Source: Rotaria sp. Silwood1
Lineage: Eukaryota; Rotifera; Eurotatoria; Philodinida; Philodinidae
Reading direction: 5' to 3'
DNA: 64,000 nt
Assembly: GCA_905250075.1 (NCBI GenBank)
Contig: CAJNOP010000080.1
Location: 310,001 to 374,000, forward strand
The notes beneath the pieces are model-generated. The model saw only the letters and a list, made by a program, of their open reading frames with translations, was not told where the DNA came from and searched no databases. A program made the translations under genes and the position numbers. Below, piece by piece: positions 51,501 through 64,000 of the stretch. How positions within the stretch are numbered: position 1 is the first letter of the stretch; each line of letters opens with the position of its first letter.

Positions 51501-52872
51501 AGCTGTATCGATCGGTTTACATCTCTAATAATCAGTAGAAAAGATCTCGACAAATATGAGATCGGTTCTACACAGAGACTAATTTTCGTAATATCTAATC
51601 ATCGTGTTTTCTTTTATTAGTAATGAAATGGATCCGGATAAACTTTCACAAGTCAAAACTATTCATTGTATTCAATATAAAAAGTTATCTCATATCAATC
51701 CATTATTATATCATTTACCAAATATGGAATTCAGTCAAAGTATAATTAATTAATTTGATTTATTCAATTAAAAAGCAAAAAATAAAATTTTCTTTTAGTT
51801 TCAATATCTCGTGAATATATTCTTTCATTATTTGAATGTATTTTTCCAAATGATAAACTTCTTTGTGAATATTTATTATTACATTTGATATCACGTATCT
51901 ATGTTCGACAACCATCATTAGCATATGGTAAGTTATCATTAAATTTGTCACATATAACAACTGAACAATTCAATGCACTTGAACAATTATTTCAAACAAT
52001 ATTACCACTTTATTCACGTATAACCATAACAGTAAATACATTAAATACAATGCAATTAATGCCAAATAAAAATGTAACAAAAGATGATGATAATGAAAAT
52101 CAATTAACACAAACACCACTTCAATTACCATTAAATTCACATTTACTTATTGATGAAACAAAAATGGAATGTGGGCAATTAACAACACTTGGTAAGAAAA
52201 GAAAAACCGATTGTTTTGTGAAACATGATCTGAAAGGAGTGTTAGACAGAATAAAACAATCTTCTTGGGATTAGTAACAGTCTTATTTATTTTTAAAATC
52301 ATAAATTATCTTTTTATAGGTCTTAATAATATAAAATTACTTCAAGATCTTCTTCGTCAACAAACACTTAAATATGAATTTCATGTTTATCAACTTGATT
52401 ATGAATGTGATGTACGTTGTTTAATTATTTCATCAACTAAATCTATATTACCATGTGATATTTATATACGTTATCAATCTGAACAAGAAGTAAATGAAAT
52501 AACGTTTCCAAATCTAACAAAAGAAGAAATTGATAATATACGTTGTTATTTAACATATGTTGGACAACAACTTGAATTTGATCAAACAATAAATAATGTT
52601 TCGTCAGATATTAATACATATATACAAGAAGATTTTGTTAATATGCGTAAACAAAAAGTATTAACAAATCTTGATGATTTTCATACTTTACTCGTACTTG
52701 CTAGGTAATAACAAAAAAAAATATAATAAATGATATTTATATTAAGTTTTTTTATTGTTTAATTTTTAGATTAGAAACTTTATCGTATGGTGAAAAGGCT
52801 TTAACAGAATCCTATTGGAATCAGGCAAAAAATCTTGAATTTACACGTCGTCAACGTATGAATAATGTCTAG
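48589..52872 (+). CDS. MCMBP: minichromosome maintenance complex-binding protein
   Basis: MCMBP binds MCM3-7 and helps assembly and unloading of the replicative helicase in the nucleus (family knowledge). Ten exons: 48589-48646, 48704-48889, 50409-50491, 50557-50705, 50764-50917, 50982-51082, 51621-51733, 51799-52191, 52320-52704, 52770-52872; 574 residues, slightly shorter than the ~640 of mammals, mainly in the disordered middle. Family landmarks: N-terminal MPFIEDWITHP, RYRAMVQDM, FSCIPIPNETQWVKD, VYDTTEEILLNTLVEFIGIY, the pair IQYKKLSHINPLL and EYLLLHLISRIYVR, then LLIDETKMECGQLTTLG, and the C-terminal FVNMRKQ and LDDFHTLLVLARLETLS. Intron 2 (48890-50408) is 1.5 kb. It follows PSMB1 by only 135 bp. 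Confidence 0.93.
48890..50408 (+). other. MCMBP intron 2, with decayed-looking segments
   Basis: This 1.5-kb intron is less AT-rich than its neighbours. A 57-codon ATG frame (49033-49206) encodes a basic, helix-prone peptide (RKLKEERDVRKCQKKNFDKI). Two similar blocks around GTAGCAACG, near 48950 and 49420, are direct repeats. These may be remnants of an inserted element; I recognise no family. Confidence 0.4.
51083..51620 (+). other. MCMBP intron 6
   Basis: A 538-bp intron, AT-rich, in which I see no supported feature. Confidence 0.5.
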
Positions 52873-54509
<1,637 letters not shown>

Positions 54510-55700
54510 AAAGAAAATTTTTTATTGTCTTTTTTGTATAGATATATACTTTCTGTTTTGTATTAATTAAGAGTTTGTTCTTTATTATCTTGTCAATGTC
54601 GTTTATTGAATATAAACATTAAAAAAAACAAATTATATGAACAAAAACTAAGGGATTTATTAAAATTAAACCTGCATAGGGATATGTTCCGTCTGGTCAC
54701 CAAAATGATATATTTGTTTTGTACATCACCGTTCAAGAAATTTTATTTGTTATTCAATAAATAAAGATTAATATTTATTTTTCTTCAAAACTTAGAAATA
54801 CCGAAAAACCAAAAGCATTATGTCTATACCAATAACGTTGAACTAAGAAAGTATATTTACTACCAAACATGAATCAAGAAAAAATGCTAGATGCCGATTG
54901 AAAATAGCAATAAGTTTTATATAGTGAGAATTAATTGTACATAAATAGATTTCAAATATTATTAAGCTATGGTGTGAAAGTTTTGGCACGAAATGCTCAC
55001 TCAATTTTTCGACTACTTCGAGACAGTTGATTGTTTTTATTAGTCGGTAGAGACATCATTTTTTTGCCAGCCAGTGTGATTTTTCTCCAGTTTTTGCATG
55101 TTCCCTTTTCGAAAAATTGACTAAAAAGTGCTCATTCTCAAATCAAATTTGTTTTGCTGAAAGTCAAAAATTATATTAGGGAGAGAAAGGGCATAGGATT
55201 TTTCTACTAAGTTGAAGTTCGTCATAGCATGCTTATTATATTGTCTCAACTTACTTTCGTATGACATTCTGTTGTTTAAACAGAACCAAATAATTATTTC
55301 ACAGTGTAATTTTTCATAGAGGGTGAGTATGGGTGGATATGGGTGTCATTGAGTACACGAGCTATATTCACATACCCACACCCCTTTTTTTGTACTCTTG
55401 TGTCCTTGTGTCTACTTACAGTATGTAGTCAAATAAAGAATATGGTCAAAAAATGCAAATATCTTATGAAATTGTAACAAGGTACCGAAGAAACAAAATT
55501 AAGGTTGGAGCGAGGCGGGACGGGTTGGCGAAAAAAGATTTGAGTTCGAGGCGAGGCGAGGAATATCAAATCCAACCTGTTTCAGACTCCGATGCTCGTC
55601 TACGTATCGCAAATAACCATAGCCAACAGAATTACGGTATTTTCACGCCCATAAACGGTCGTATGTCATAGTTTGCCATCGTATTTACACGAGATTCTTC
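54510..55700. other. intergenic region after WDR5
   Basis: About 1.2 kb, mostly AT-rich. A patch at 55500-55560 is strikingly GC-rich (GAGGCGAGGCGAGG-type repeats) compared with its surroundings, and 55320-55400 contains GGGTG and CCCACACCCC runs on opposite strands. No gene is supported. Confidence 0.5.
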
Positions 55701-55703
55701 TCT

Positions 55704-57391
55704 TTGAAGAGAAGGATGAAGGGTGTGGATGTGATTATTAGAAATAGCCACACTCACACCGCACATCCTCGAATGGGAGTTATAAATTCAATTGGTCCTA
55801 AAAAGTACGAACATAAACTTACAATGTATTATTTCATTATAGAAGATTTATCGAATGTTGTACGATCTATGCTACAATGGATTGGTCTTGTTGGAATATA
55901 CTCTATAAAATATTTATCATCACAAACCAATCGTATAAAATATTTTGAACCTATCATCAAAGATTTAAATTATTTAAAAGCAATAGAGTTGACTGTCCAG
56001 ACATGCAATGGTCAACTACATTTTTACATTTAGTTTATTGATTGCCAACAATCTTGCATCAAATACTATTGGCAGTTTTCAACGTAATTTTAATTCTGGG
56101 CAATTCTGCCGTTTATGTCACATATCATATCAATTTAAATTGATTTCATTAACAGACGCTTCATTTTGACCTCGCACAGTAACTAAGCACAATACCTATG
56201 TACAACAAGTTATGTATTCATTTAATACCAGAACTATTTCTGGTGTTATAGGTGAAAGTACTTCATCGAATTGAGTCGGCTTTCATCCTATCAAATCATT
56301 TTCTAATAGTATAATGCATGAATTTGCTGAAGGTGCGGACTGATTTTCTTATCTTTGTATAATCATTATTCGTCGTTTTGTTTTCATATAATGTAGGCGT
56401 TTACCCGCTCATAATAGTAGCAATGTTCAAAGAAGAATCAGCAAAACGAATAATGGCATATGATCAAATATAACAAAAGGTGAATTCGTTTAATTATGGA
56501 ATAAACGATAAAAAAAAACAAGCCACCTATAATTCGTTCTAAATATCTTACGAAAGTCCATATTGTTCGTTCAGCAAGTCAAAAGTTATGTTTATTTAAT
56601 TTGACGTCAATTATATTGTATGATATTATAGATCAATTGACAAATACATTGGATATTTATATATTCCTAAGTGAAATAATTACTTATATTTAATTAATAA
56701 ATATTCAGAAAATCATGATTGCCTTATTTTCAGTCGTTAACTACACATTTCCAATCATTAATGGTATATCATTTGCCCGATCTCATCATACCGAAGATTC
56801 ATTTTGCTACAGAATATCCGAGAATATTTTGTGAAAACAGACCACCCACAAAAATTTTCGTATATGAGGTTCGAACCAAAACAGTCGTATTTTAAACAAC
56901 TAGCTCTAAGATCGTTTAATTTCAAAAATCCAGCAATTACTCTTATCAAAAGATCTCAACTTCGACAATGCCTTATTCTATCTAATAAGAATAATTATAA
57001 TGTATCTACTGAAACAACATGTTTAAAAATCATCAAATTGCGCTCAGTTATCAATATTAGCTCAATGTTTATGAAAGGAGAATTGTATTAATCAAACAAT
57101 GCTTGATAAATGTAAAACAATTTATTACAAAAATGTTTTGATAATGACACAATCGGTATTTGTTGAAAAATTACTCGATGTAGAAGAAGAACCATGCTTT
57201 GTTTATGTCTTTCACCTCATGAACATACAAAACATGTGGAAAGCAGTTGTTGAACATTAACAAATAGTTGAATTCAATGAAAAACTTTGGCTGTATGAGG
57301 TGAAGTTTGGTGGAACATTAAATTTATTAGATCTTGATCAATATTTAAGTATTTTACTTCATGAAATTGATATCTATTCCGTCAGAGGCTC
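55704..57391 (+). pseudogene. decayed transposon-type gene (multi-frame relic)
   Basis: Recognisable blocks lie in different frames, in an order I know from a widespread repetitive gene of fish and invertebrates. At 55760-56000 is KKYEHKLTMYYFIIEDLSNV, then NRIKYFEPIIKDLN. At about 56047-56165 is SNTIGSFQRNFNSGQFCRLC, then LISLTDASF. At about 56200-56330 are ISGVIGEST and FSNSIMHEFAEGA. At about 56760-57050 are HLPDLIIPKIHFATEYPRI, MRFEPKQSYFKQLALRSFNF and CLILSNKNNYNVSTETTCLK. Frameshifts and stops separate these blocks, so no intact product exists. A further coding-like stretch at 57270-57391 (VKFGGTLNLLDLDQYLSILL) runs into the assembly gap. I infer a transposon-derived gene; the superfamily is not determined. 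Confidence 0.65.
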
Positions 57392-57491
57392 NNNNNNNNN
57401 NNNNNNNNNNNNNNNNNNNNNNNNNNNNNNNNNNNNNNNNNNNNNNNNNNNNNNNNNNNNNNNNNNNNNNNNNNNNNNNNNNNNNNNNNNN
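57392..57491. other. assembly gap (100 N)
   Basis: A run of 100 undetermined bases at the 3' end of the decayed transposon-type gene, consistent with an assembly break in repetitive DNA. Confidence 0.99.
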
Positions 57492-58022
57492 TCTAGCAAG
57501 CGACAAATCCTAACGGCTATCCAAAACGTTGCAGACTACACCTGGCGGATATACTAGAAACTTTAGAATAGTAGTGTTCGGTGTCATCACTTATCTTTTG
57601 CTTCTTTAATCATGTTTACATGACAGATAGACAAATAGAAACACTTTTATCCAATAGTCAATAAATTTCTTGATCGGAATCATTGTTTTACTACTCGGGT
57701 TACTTGTCGATTAGTAAATGTCTACATGCATAAGAGTCGGTTGAGTTAAAGATACTTTGAGATTAATTTGAAAATTTGTACTCGGTTGAACTTTTTCTAT
57801 GGACATACCTGAAAAAAATAGACGGTCGAATTCTTATTCCATAGAAAAGCTAACAAAACTTTAATTTAGTAGATTACTTTTTCTGTAGTTAAATATGAAA
57901 GAACGATTGTTTTCGAGTGATTGAACTTATATATATTGAAAAGTTGATGGTAGGTCTATAGCTACTAAAGAATTTATTCGTAAGAATTAAAAATCAATGA
58001 ATAAAATATAAGCAGTCAAAAT
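57492..58022. other. intergenic region, gap to GPCR
   Basis: About 530 bp, AT-rich. A short coding-like piece just after the gap (SSKRQILTAIQNVADYTW) may belong to the same decayed element. Otherwise I see nothing in it. Confidence 0.4.
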
Positions 58023-59027
58023 TTAAGCACGTGCAGTGATTGTTTGAGTAATAGTATCTTGTTCATCTCTAATTTGTTTTCTTGTAATAAAAGCATAAAA
58101 TTTAATAAGAACTCTTTTTAATTCTCGTCTAAATGTAGGTGATGTTGCAATATAAATATAGAATGGTACGGCTGTGTTAAAATACAATATAAACGACTGT
58201 ACCATATAATTAATAAATGTTTCAATTTGTTTTCGTTGTTGACTTTTTATTAAAGAATCTGTTATCACTTTATAAATAAGATATATCGAATATGGTATTG
58301 TAGTAACAACGTAAAACATAACTTCAGTAAAAATCATTTTCATTAAATCGCGGTCACGTTTTCGAATTATATTAATAGATCGGTTCTTTTCTCGATCTTC
58401 TCTTTTCGGCTGAACACGACTTCGCAAGTTTCGTAAAGTTTTCATTACTAATATACTACATATGATCATCAATAATGGAGGAAGAATTCCAGTGAATATC
58501 ATATAATAAATTGTATAAATCATTGAATAAATTTCATTAAATATATTACATGAACCATTTTGAATTGTTCGTGTCCGAGCAAAAAATATTACTGCTAATG
58601 ACCAAAATAAGGCACAACCTATAATTATATAGATAGCCACTTTACGTTGACTAAATGAGCGAGAGCGAACATTAGTACTACAAATAGCATAACGATCAAT
58701 ACATGCAAGAGTTTTATATGTACGCATCATTTGAAAAAAAGCATGTCGAAAATAAAATTGCATTTGGCAACCAATTAGAGATGCAGTAGTTATATCAATA
58801 TGATCTAATGAATATATTATGGGAATTAGTGCAACATCAAGACAAAGTAAATTACATATTGCCATTGATAGTAAATAAAGTGAACAAGCATTTTTACGTT
58901 GTTCAGATTGACAGAAAACAGCAATAGCTAATAAATTACCAAGATTTCCAAATGCAACATATGTACTCATACCATATCGTGTTAATATTTTTTGAACAAA
59001 TGACAAGCAAGATATAGAAGTTGTCAT
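58023..59027 (-). CDS. rhodopsin-like (class A) G-protein-coupled receptor, intronless
   Basis: A single-exon frame of 334 residues with seven hydrophobic segments at about 17-38, 50-71, 88-110, 131-150, 169-194, 230-254 and 270-291. Class A marks: a TM2 acidic residue (LLCLDVALIPI), a conserved Cys before TM3 (GCQMQFYF) with a partner in loop 2 (GSCNIF), and CIDRYAIC giving the DRY motif at the end of TM3. TM7 carries YFNTAVPFYIYI in place of a strict NPxxY. The third inner loop is basic (KREDREKNRSINIIRKRDRD). The overall pattern resembles peptide-type (FMRFamide-like) receptors that are greatly expanded in rotifers; the ligand cannot be inferred. The N-terminus is short and lacks a signal peptide. 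The absence of introns contrasts with the multi-exon neighbours. Confidence 0.85.
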   Translation of the reverse strand: MTTSISCLSFVQKILTRYGMSTYVAFGNLGNLLAIAVFCQSEQRKNACSLYLLSMAICNLLCLDVALIPIIYSLDHIDITTASLIGCQMQFYFRHAFFQMMRTYKTLACIDRYAICSTNVRSRSFSQRKVAIYIIIGCALFWSLAVIFFARTRTIQNGSCNIFNEIYSMIYTIYYMIFTGILPPLLMIICSILVMKTLRNLRSRVQPKREDREKNRSINIIRKRDRDLMKMIFTEVMFYVVTTIPYSIYLIYKVITDSLIKSQQRKQIETFINYMVQSFILYFNTAVPFYIYIATSPTFRRELKRVLIKFYAFITRKQIRDEQDTITQTITARA

Positions 59028-61353
59028 TTTTATGCTTTAAGAAGAAAACAACAAATGAATGATGCGTAGTATATGATGCGATTCTTATTTATAAAAAAAA
59101 AAAAAGATCTACGATAAGAAAATATGTAGCTGCCATCAAGATATAACTCTATGCTTCATTAACTTCTTTTAATTTGTTCAAAACAAAGAATTTCTTCTAG
59201 AAAAAGACTATACAGATATTATTACTTGATTATTATTGATTCATCTTGAAATTGTTCATTAAAATACAGTAGATTAATTCAATTTGAACGATCGTTGTCA
59301 GTTTAATTCTGATGTTTGAAATTTTCTGACTCATTCTCTGCTACGACAAATTCACAGAAATATTCAGTACGGTGTTGGTATTTCACTTGTTTACCAAGTC
59401 TGCAAAATGTAACCTTGTAAAAACTTCCAAACGAAACAATTAATTAACCATGAAAATTAACAAAAAAAAAACAAAATATCTTTTCAATTCATATGATTCC
59501 TCTATCTTTTCTAATTTTTTTGCCTATATATGGTCGTCTGTTCGCATATAATCATCATCATAATACAAGTATGAAAAATATAGGCAAGAGCAGTAATGTA
59601 CTTTCAAAAAATTCATGTGTTCGAACATTTCATACCAAAATCAGAACGGATTAATAATGAACTTAGTTATAAGAATCATCTTCTTCTTCTTCTTGAGAGT
59701 AATCTATTATATTAAACTAAAAATATCTGAGTATAATTTAATGTAAATACTATTTTTTCAACAAAAAAACCATCATGTTTAAATTAAAACTTTGCGATAA
59801 ACATGACAGTTGTACTACGTTCATTTCATTGTTTTATGTTAATTGAAAAAAGAATTTGGATAGATTGGTCTAATCAATCTTAAATCGACTTGACTAGTTT
59901 CATGTTTGATTATGTAAATCCAGTTTACCGTATCATTTTCGGAAACATTGATGAAAACATTTCAAATATTTCGATACGCACAATGTGCAACAGATGATTA
60001 GTTAGCCAAATAAACAATAACAAAAAACCCCTTGGAAAACGCATGTTTTTACGCGTTCAGTTTTTTATCTGAGCTCATTCATACAAGAAATAATCAAATT
60101 CTATTGATTGAAATCGCTTGAACTTTGGTTAAAATGAAAACTCAAGAGACGATCCATGACCCAATCAAGAAATCATGTCATATGAAGAATTTTGACGGAT
60201 GTTTCTTATGATCATAAATAAAAGAGCATATAAGAAAGCCTACAAATTCAAAGTTTTAGCCTTCTCTGAACAACTCTTGAATACATATGAAAGAAACATG
60301 GAACATCCGTCGATGAAACCTTAAAAATAAATATCATATTTCTTTCAGTTTCTCATGTTCTCATTATGCGATTATTTTTTTTTATCTGATAAGTTTGAAA
60401 ATCGCGGGCTGTTTTTTAATGTTTTTATCGCGAAAAAACATCAAAACTAATGCAATCCAACTATTATTTCTACTGAAAAAAGTAATTAAAAAATATACAC
60501 GAAATACTCAAAATATCCCAAAAAGACAAAAGCACTACTCTTACATAACACTTTTTTGTCGCAGTTTCAAAATATATCAATCAAACGACAAAATGATTAA
60601 GATTTTTCTCATCATGAAAATTAAGCAAGAATTACATGTTGAATCTATTTATTATGTTAGTTCGACCGTCGATTAAATAAAAATTTTTTTATAATGATGA
60701 ATTTCTTTTCATTCATTAAAAAAATTGATATAATAAATATTCAATATTATCGAATACCATTTATACTGGATATTCAAATCATTCAACTCTACTCACCATA
60801 TAGAATTGTAACTGATGAAAAGTTAAAATGGCTCTCTTATGAGTTACATGAGCTCATGTCATCTAAATCGTATTACTTGTTACAATTAGTTACGATATTT
60901 GAAAAAATCGTCGATTAATCGCGAATCATCAGTGATTTTTCGTCTAATGCTATAAATCATGATCAAGTGGAGATCTTCCAAGGCACTTCAACAGTAAGTA
61001 TCATTATTAAAAAAGTATTGTTTTTCTTTTATTTAGCTCAGTTTCAATAATAATATCAACAGTAAGTATTATTTAGAAAACCACAATTTTCTCTAGAAAT
61101 CGAAAAAAAATCGTCAATTTAGGCCATTAATAGTCTAATCAATTGCGACTTTAATGACATGAAGGTCATATCAGTACTCAGATGTCGCTGAGTACTGTTA
61201 TCGACAGTCATTTGACAATTTCATTGGATCTATTGACTTGACCATTAAAAGAGAATAACTTGCAAATAGACATATGTATCTATTGTTATTATCGATCGAA
61301 GTCTTTTTGATTTTCTATATTCGAATAAATTTGCTCAACGATTATTGTGCATA
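59028..61353. other. intergenic region, GPCR to TTC14
   Basis: About 2.3 kb of AT-rich spacer between divergent genes. Two plus-strand frames of 93 and 74 codons (60395-60676, 60694-60918) are not recognised. A CAACAGTAAGTAT motif occurs twice (near 60989 and 61059) as a short direct repeat. No feature is firmly supported. Confidence 0.45.
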
Positions 61354-64000
61354 ATGAAATCACTGAACAATTGTGTTCAAGAATTTATTGATCATCATTC
61401 ATCAACACTATTTCCATCAGATAATACAACAGATATTCGACATCCTCGATTAAATAGATTTAATTCTATTGCTTCATCATCCGTTGATATTGAAGACGAA
61501 GATCCAAGTTTGTTATTATTTTGCATCATAAACAAAACTAATATTTATTATACATATATATAGATCTGTTTGTTATTACTCCACCAATTGAATATTTTCT
61601 TCATGTTTCATCGCGACTATGTCGTGAACAATTTTTTAAAGTAAGATTTCATTGATTCTTTTATATTACTGAACAACTTATTTTTATAGCTAATTCGTCC
61701 TGGTCATCTTCTTATTTGTCATGTAATCACTGCTAGTTCACGTGATATGCTTGTACGTATTTTATGTTTTGATGATGGGCATCGACGAGCATTACATGAC
61801 CTTAAACTTACTGTAAGTACAATTTTGATATCAATAGTTAATTAAAGAAAATAATTATGATTTAAATCTAGGCAACTTGCCTATTGAATACATCAAGTAG
61901 TAAGAATACTAATAATTATCGTAAAAAAAATAAATATGATCGAGATGTACAAGAAATTAGTGATGAAGATAAAGATGATGGAGAATATCAAAGTGGAGAT
62001 TTGATACGAGGTAAATTAGTTGTTAGATCAAAAAATCTTCATATTGTTCTTTTTTTATTACGCGTTTAGCTTGTGTAACTCATGTCGATGTACACAAGGA
62101 AGAAATTCAATTAACAATTGATCCATCTTTGAATCGTATGTTTTCAGAATTAGTTTTCATTTTTTTTGTTTGCTTTTCGAATTCTGTTCTATTTTAGATC
62201 ATCATCATTGTTCTAAAAAACTGGTAAATATTTTAAATAAAAATTTTGTATTCAAAATAATATTTCGTTTTTATCTAGGGTCTTATTAATGAAGATGATT
62301 TACCAAAACATTATGTGTAATTGATATAAACTTTTTTATATAATGGGTGTTTCAAGATGTTCGTAGCTTGGATTATTTTGCATATATCTATGCATGAATA
62401 ATCCTTAACATCTTGAATTTTTATTTAGGAAATACGTGGTCCAGTTCTTGAGAAGCTTCCATCTAATTTTATTTAAAAGAATAAAATTTATCATTATTTT
62501 TTTTGGATGAATAGGAGTAGTTTTTTTTGACGAGAGAAAGTCCTTCAACTAATTGATCGAGACTATGTGTATTATGTAGATCCAAATGCGGTATGAATAA
62601 CCTAAGAACAGTTCATAGTCTTATTTTATTTCTGCAGAGACACTGCACTTTTACAATATTCTGTAAATGAACACCGTGATAGCAGGAAAATTGATTTTCG
62701 ACTTGAAACTTTGCATAATGACAGACCTTAAGGAGAATAATATCTTGTGCATATGTTAGATCTTGTCTCTGTTCCTATTGTACGATACAACTATGGTAAT
62801 AGTTTGTCTTCTAAATACTGAAAGAAACAGATTTGATGCTCTTATTTGACGATAGAAGCAAATCAAAAGACTTGAACTACTCTCGTTAAACACTGTCTCT
62901 ATGAAAAGTTTCAAGTCAAAATTCAAAAATCAATTTTTTTAAAGGAAACCACGACATTCATTTAAAGAATACCGAAAAAGTGAATATCTCCACAACAATA
63001 ATCTAAGTATCCAAGCTTTTCTGAGCGCAAGGGTAACTCATTTGGGTCTACATAATACATATAGTCTCGATTTATCAATTGGAAGACTTTTCTCATGAGT
63101 TGACACAGCGAAAAGAGACTTTTTGATAGTATTCAGCTTTTTATTCCAACTGTATCATAGAACAAATCATATTATTTGGATTTCGAATAGAAAGACAAAT
63201 ATGATTTACAAATATAAGCTCATTTTAATTTTTTATTATGTTTTTGAAAAGAAAGAAAATATTTCGATGTCCTAAAAATTCCTTTATCGAAAAACGCTGT
63301 CGAATGGACAAAAAAACTCCATACATATGCACAACTAACATGCACTTTAGATAGCTATGTGATATTCAGTTCTGTTTTCAAAATTAAGATTATAGAAAGT
63401 TTGATGGCACATGTTCCAATGAAAAACTCAAGCTTCTATGATTGATACATGCAAACTGAACCATGTTGCAAATATTTTGGAATGCTTGAAATTTTGAATG
63501 TTTTTTTTTTTTTCATTCTTTAGTTTGTTACGCCGACAAGAAGAACAATCTCAATCTTATGAAGATATTCTACAAACTTCAAAAGCACTCAATAATAGAG
63601 CTTGCGTTCAAACACTTTATCAACGGTTAAAAAAGCGATTTGAATATTCTCATTCTGATGATAATAATATTGAATCATCTAATGATATATTACATATGAC
63701 ATTAATTAATTCATTTAAAAAGTAAATTGTTTTCTTTAAAAACCATATATTTTTAATTCTATAAATAGAAAACATATTCCATCAGATGAATATTTTGATA
63801 AATTACGTCAAAAACAAGATCATGAATGGGCAATCGAAAGGTAAAATAAGTATAATTTAAAATAAAATTATAAAGTGTTCTTTTATTTTTCTTTGTTTTT
63901 AAGTGTTGCGGAAGGCATACGATTAATGAAAGATAATGATTCAACTTCAGCTATACTTCATTTTAATAAAGCTCTAAGTACAGATCCGAAATGTGTTGAT
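61354..64000 (+). CDS. TTC14: tetratricopeptide repeat protein 14, N-terminal part, cut by window edge
   Basis: TTC14 carries an S1-like RNA-binding region followed by TPR repeats and is linked to pre-mRNA processing (family knowledge). Ten exons fit in phase: 61354-61507, 61564-61640, 61690-61812, 61872-62010, 62070-62135, 62198-62223, 62279-62316, 63524-63721, 63769-63840, and 63904 to the edge. Matching blocks are FVITPPIEYFLHVSSRLCRE, a divergent S1 domain ending YQSGDLIRACVTHVDVHKEE then IQLTIDPSL, KLGLINEDDLPKHY, ESVAEGIRLMKDND and the first TPR helix pair, SAILHFNKALSTDPKCVD. The start at 61354 is the first ATG in frame. Exons 5-7 are tiny (26-66 nt). Intron 7 (62317-63523) is 1.2 kb and carries a dispersed inverted repeat and a short hairpin. 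Confidence 0.88.
62351..62417. repeat. compact 67-nt hairpin in TTC14 intron 7
   Basis: TTCAAGATGTT (62351-62361) pairs fully with AACATCTTGAA (62407-62417), and GGATTATTTTGCATA (62370-62384) pairs with TATGCATGAATAATCC (62389-62404) with one mismatch or bulge. The loop is about 4 nt. Size and shape resemble a pre-miRNA or a very small MITE. It lies 34 nt inside the intron. Confidence 0.65.
62530..63098. repeat. dispersed inverted-repeat element, copy B (TTC14 intron 7)
   Basis: An imperfect palindrome with axis near 62814. The left end (AGTCC, then ATCGAGACTATGTGTATTAT, GTAGATCCAAATG) is mirrored at the right end by CATTTGGGTCTACATAATAC and ATATAGTCTCGATTTATCAA. Internal AAATTGATTTTCGACTTGAA (near 62690) faces TTCAAGTCAAAATTCAAAAA (near 62918). 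Its outer sequence matches copy A in the IDE intron. No coding sequence. Confidence 0.83.

Noticed and set aside
55320..55400. GGGTG/CCCACACCCC runs considered as telomere-like repeats
   Set aside because: Only scattered single units, not a tandem array.
60395..60918. Two consecutive plus-strand frames of 93 and 74 codons
   Set aside because: AT-rich, Lys/Ile-biased translations with no known domain; kept only as a note in the intergenic entry.

Overview
The window is nuclear DNA of an animal. It has AT-rich non-coding sequence, genes split by many tiny introns (typically 45-75 nt, GT..AG) with occasional introns of 0.6-2.8 kb, and standard eukaryotic gene families. A eukaryotic (QDE-1/RRF-type) RNA-dependent RNA polymerase, a fungal-type acetamidase-like amidase, and animal genes of the IDE, PSMB1, MCMBP, WDR5 and TTC14 families together suggest a bdelloid rotifer. 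That is an inference from gene content and intron style; the genus cannot be fixed from the sequence alone.

Layout, left to right. (1) Minus strand, 1-4210: an ADAR/ADAD-like dsRNA adenosine deaminase, cut by the left edge. Its fourth intron holds a ~1.25 kb imperfect inverted repeat. (2) Plus strand, 4864-10222 and 13253-19066: two tandem M1-family aminopeptidases. The first is membrane-anchored and has lost the zinc site; the second is secreted and has an intact active site. (3) Plus strand, 21836-29591: an RNA-dependent RNA polymerase with the DLDGD motif. (4) Minus strand, 31561-32406: a secreted or GPI-anchored Cys-rich protein I do not recognise. (5) Minus strand, 34307-36863: an amidase pseudogene with four in-frame stops. 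(6) Plus strand, 39033-54509: a head-to-tail run of conserved genes, IDE, PSMB1, MCMBP and WDR5. (7) 55.7-57.4 kb: a decayed transposon-type gene running into a 100-bp assembly gap. (8) Minus strand, 58023-59027: an intronless rhodopsin-like GPCR. (9) Plus strand, 61354 to the right edge: the start of TTC14.

The most striking non-gene pattern is the number of long, imperfect inverted repeats. I found eight, with arms of about 180-620 bp, five in long introns and three between genes. Two of them (IDE intron 17 and TTC14 intron 7) are copies of one dispersed family. One (20.4-20.9 kb) is nearly perfect and looks like a recent fold-back transposon. If transcribed, such sequences would form long dsRNA. 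The same window encodes two enzymes acting in dsRNA metabolism, an RdRP and an ADAR-like deaminase. A functional link between them is a hypothesis, not something the sequence proves.

Gene models were built by eye from reading frame, splice consensus and family similarity. Exon ends are consistent in phase but have not been checked against transcripts.
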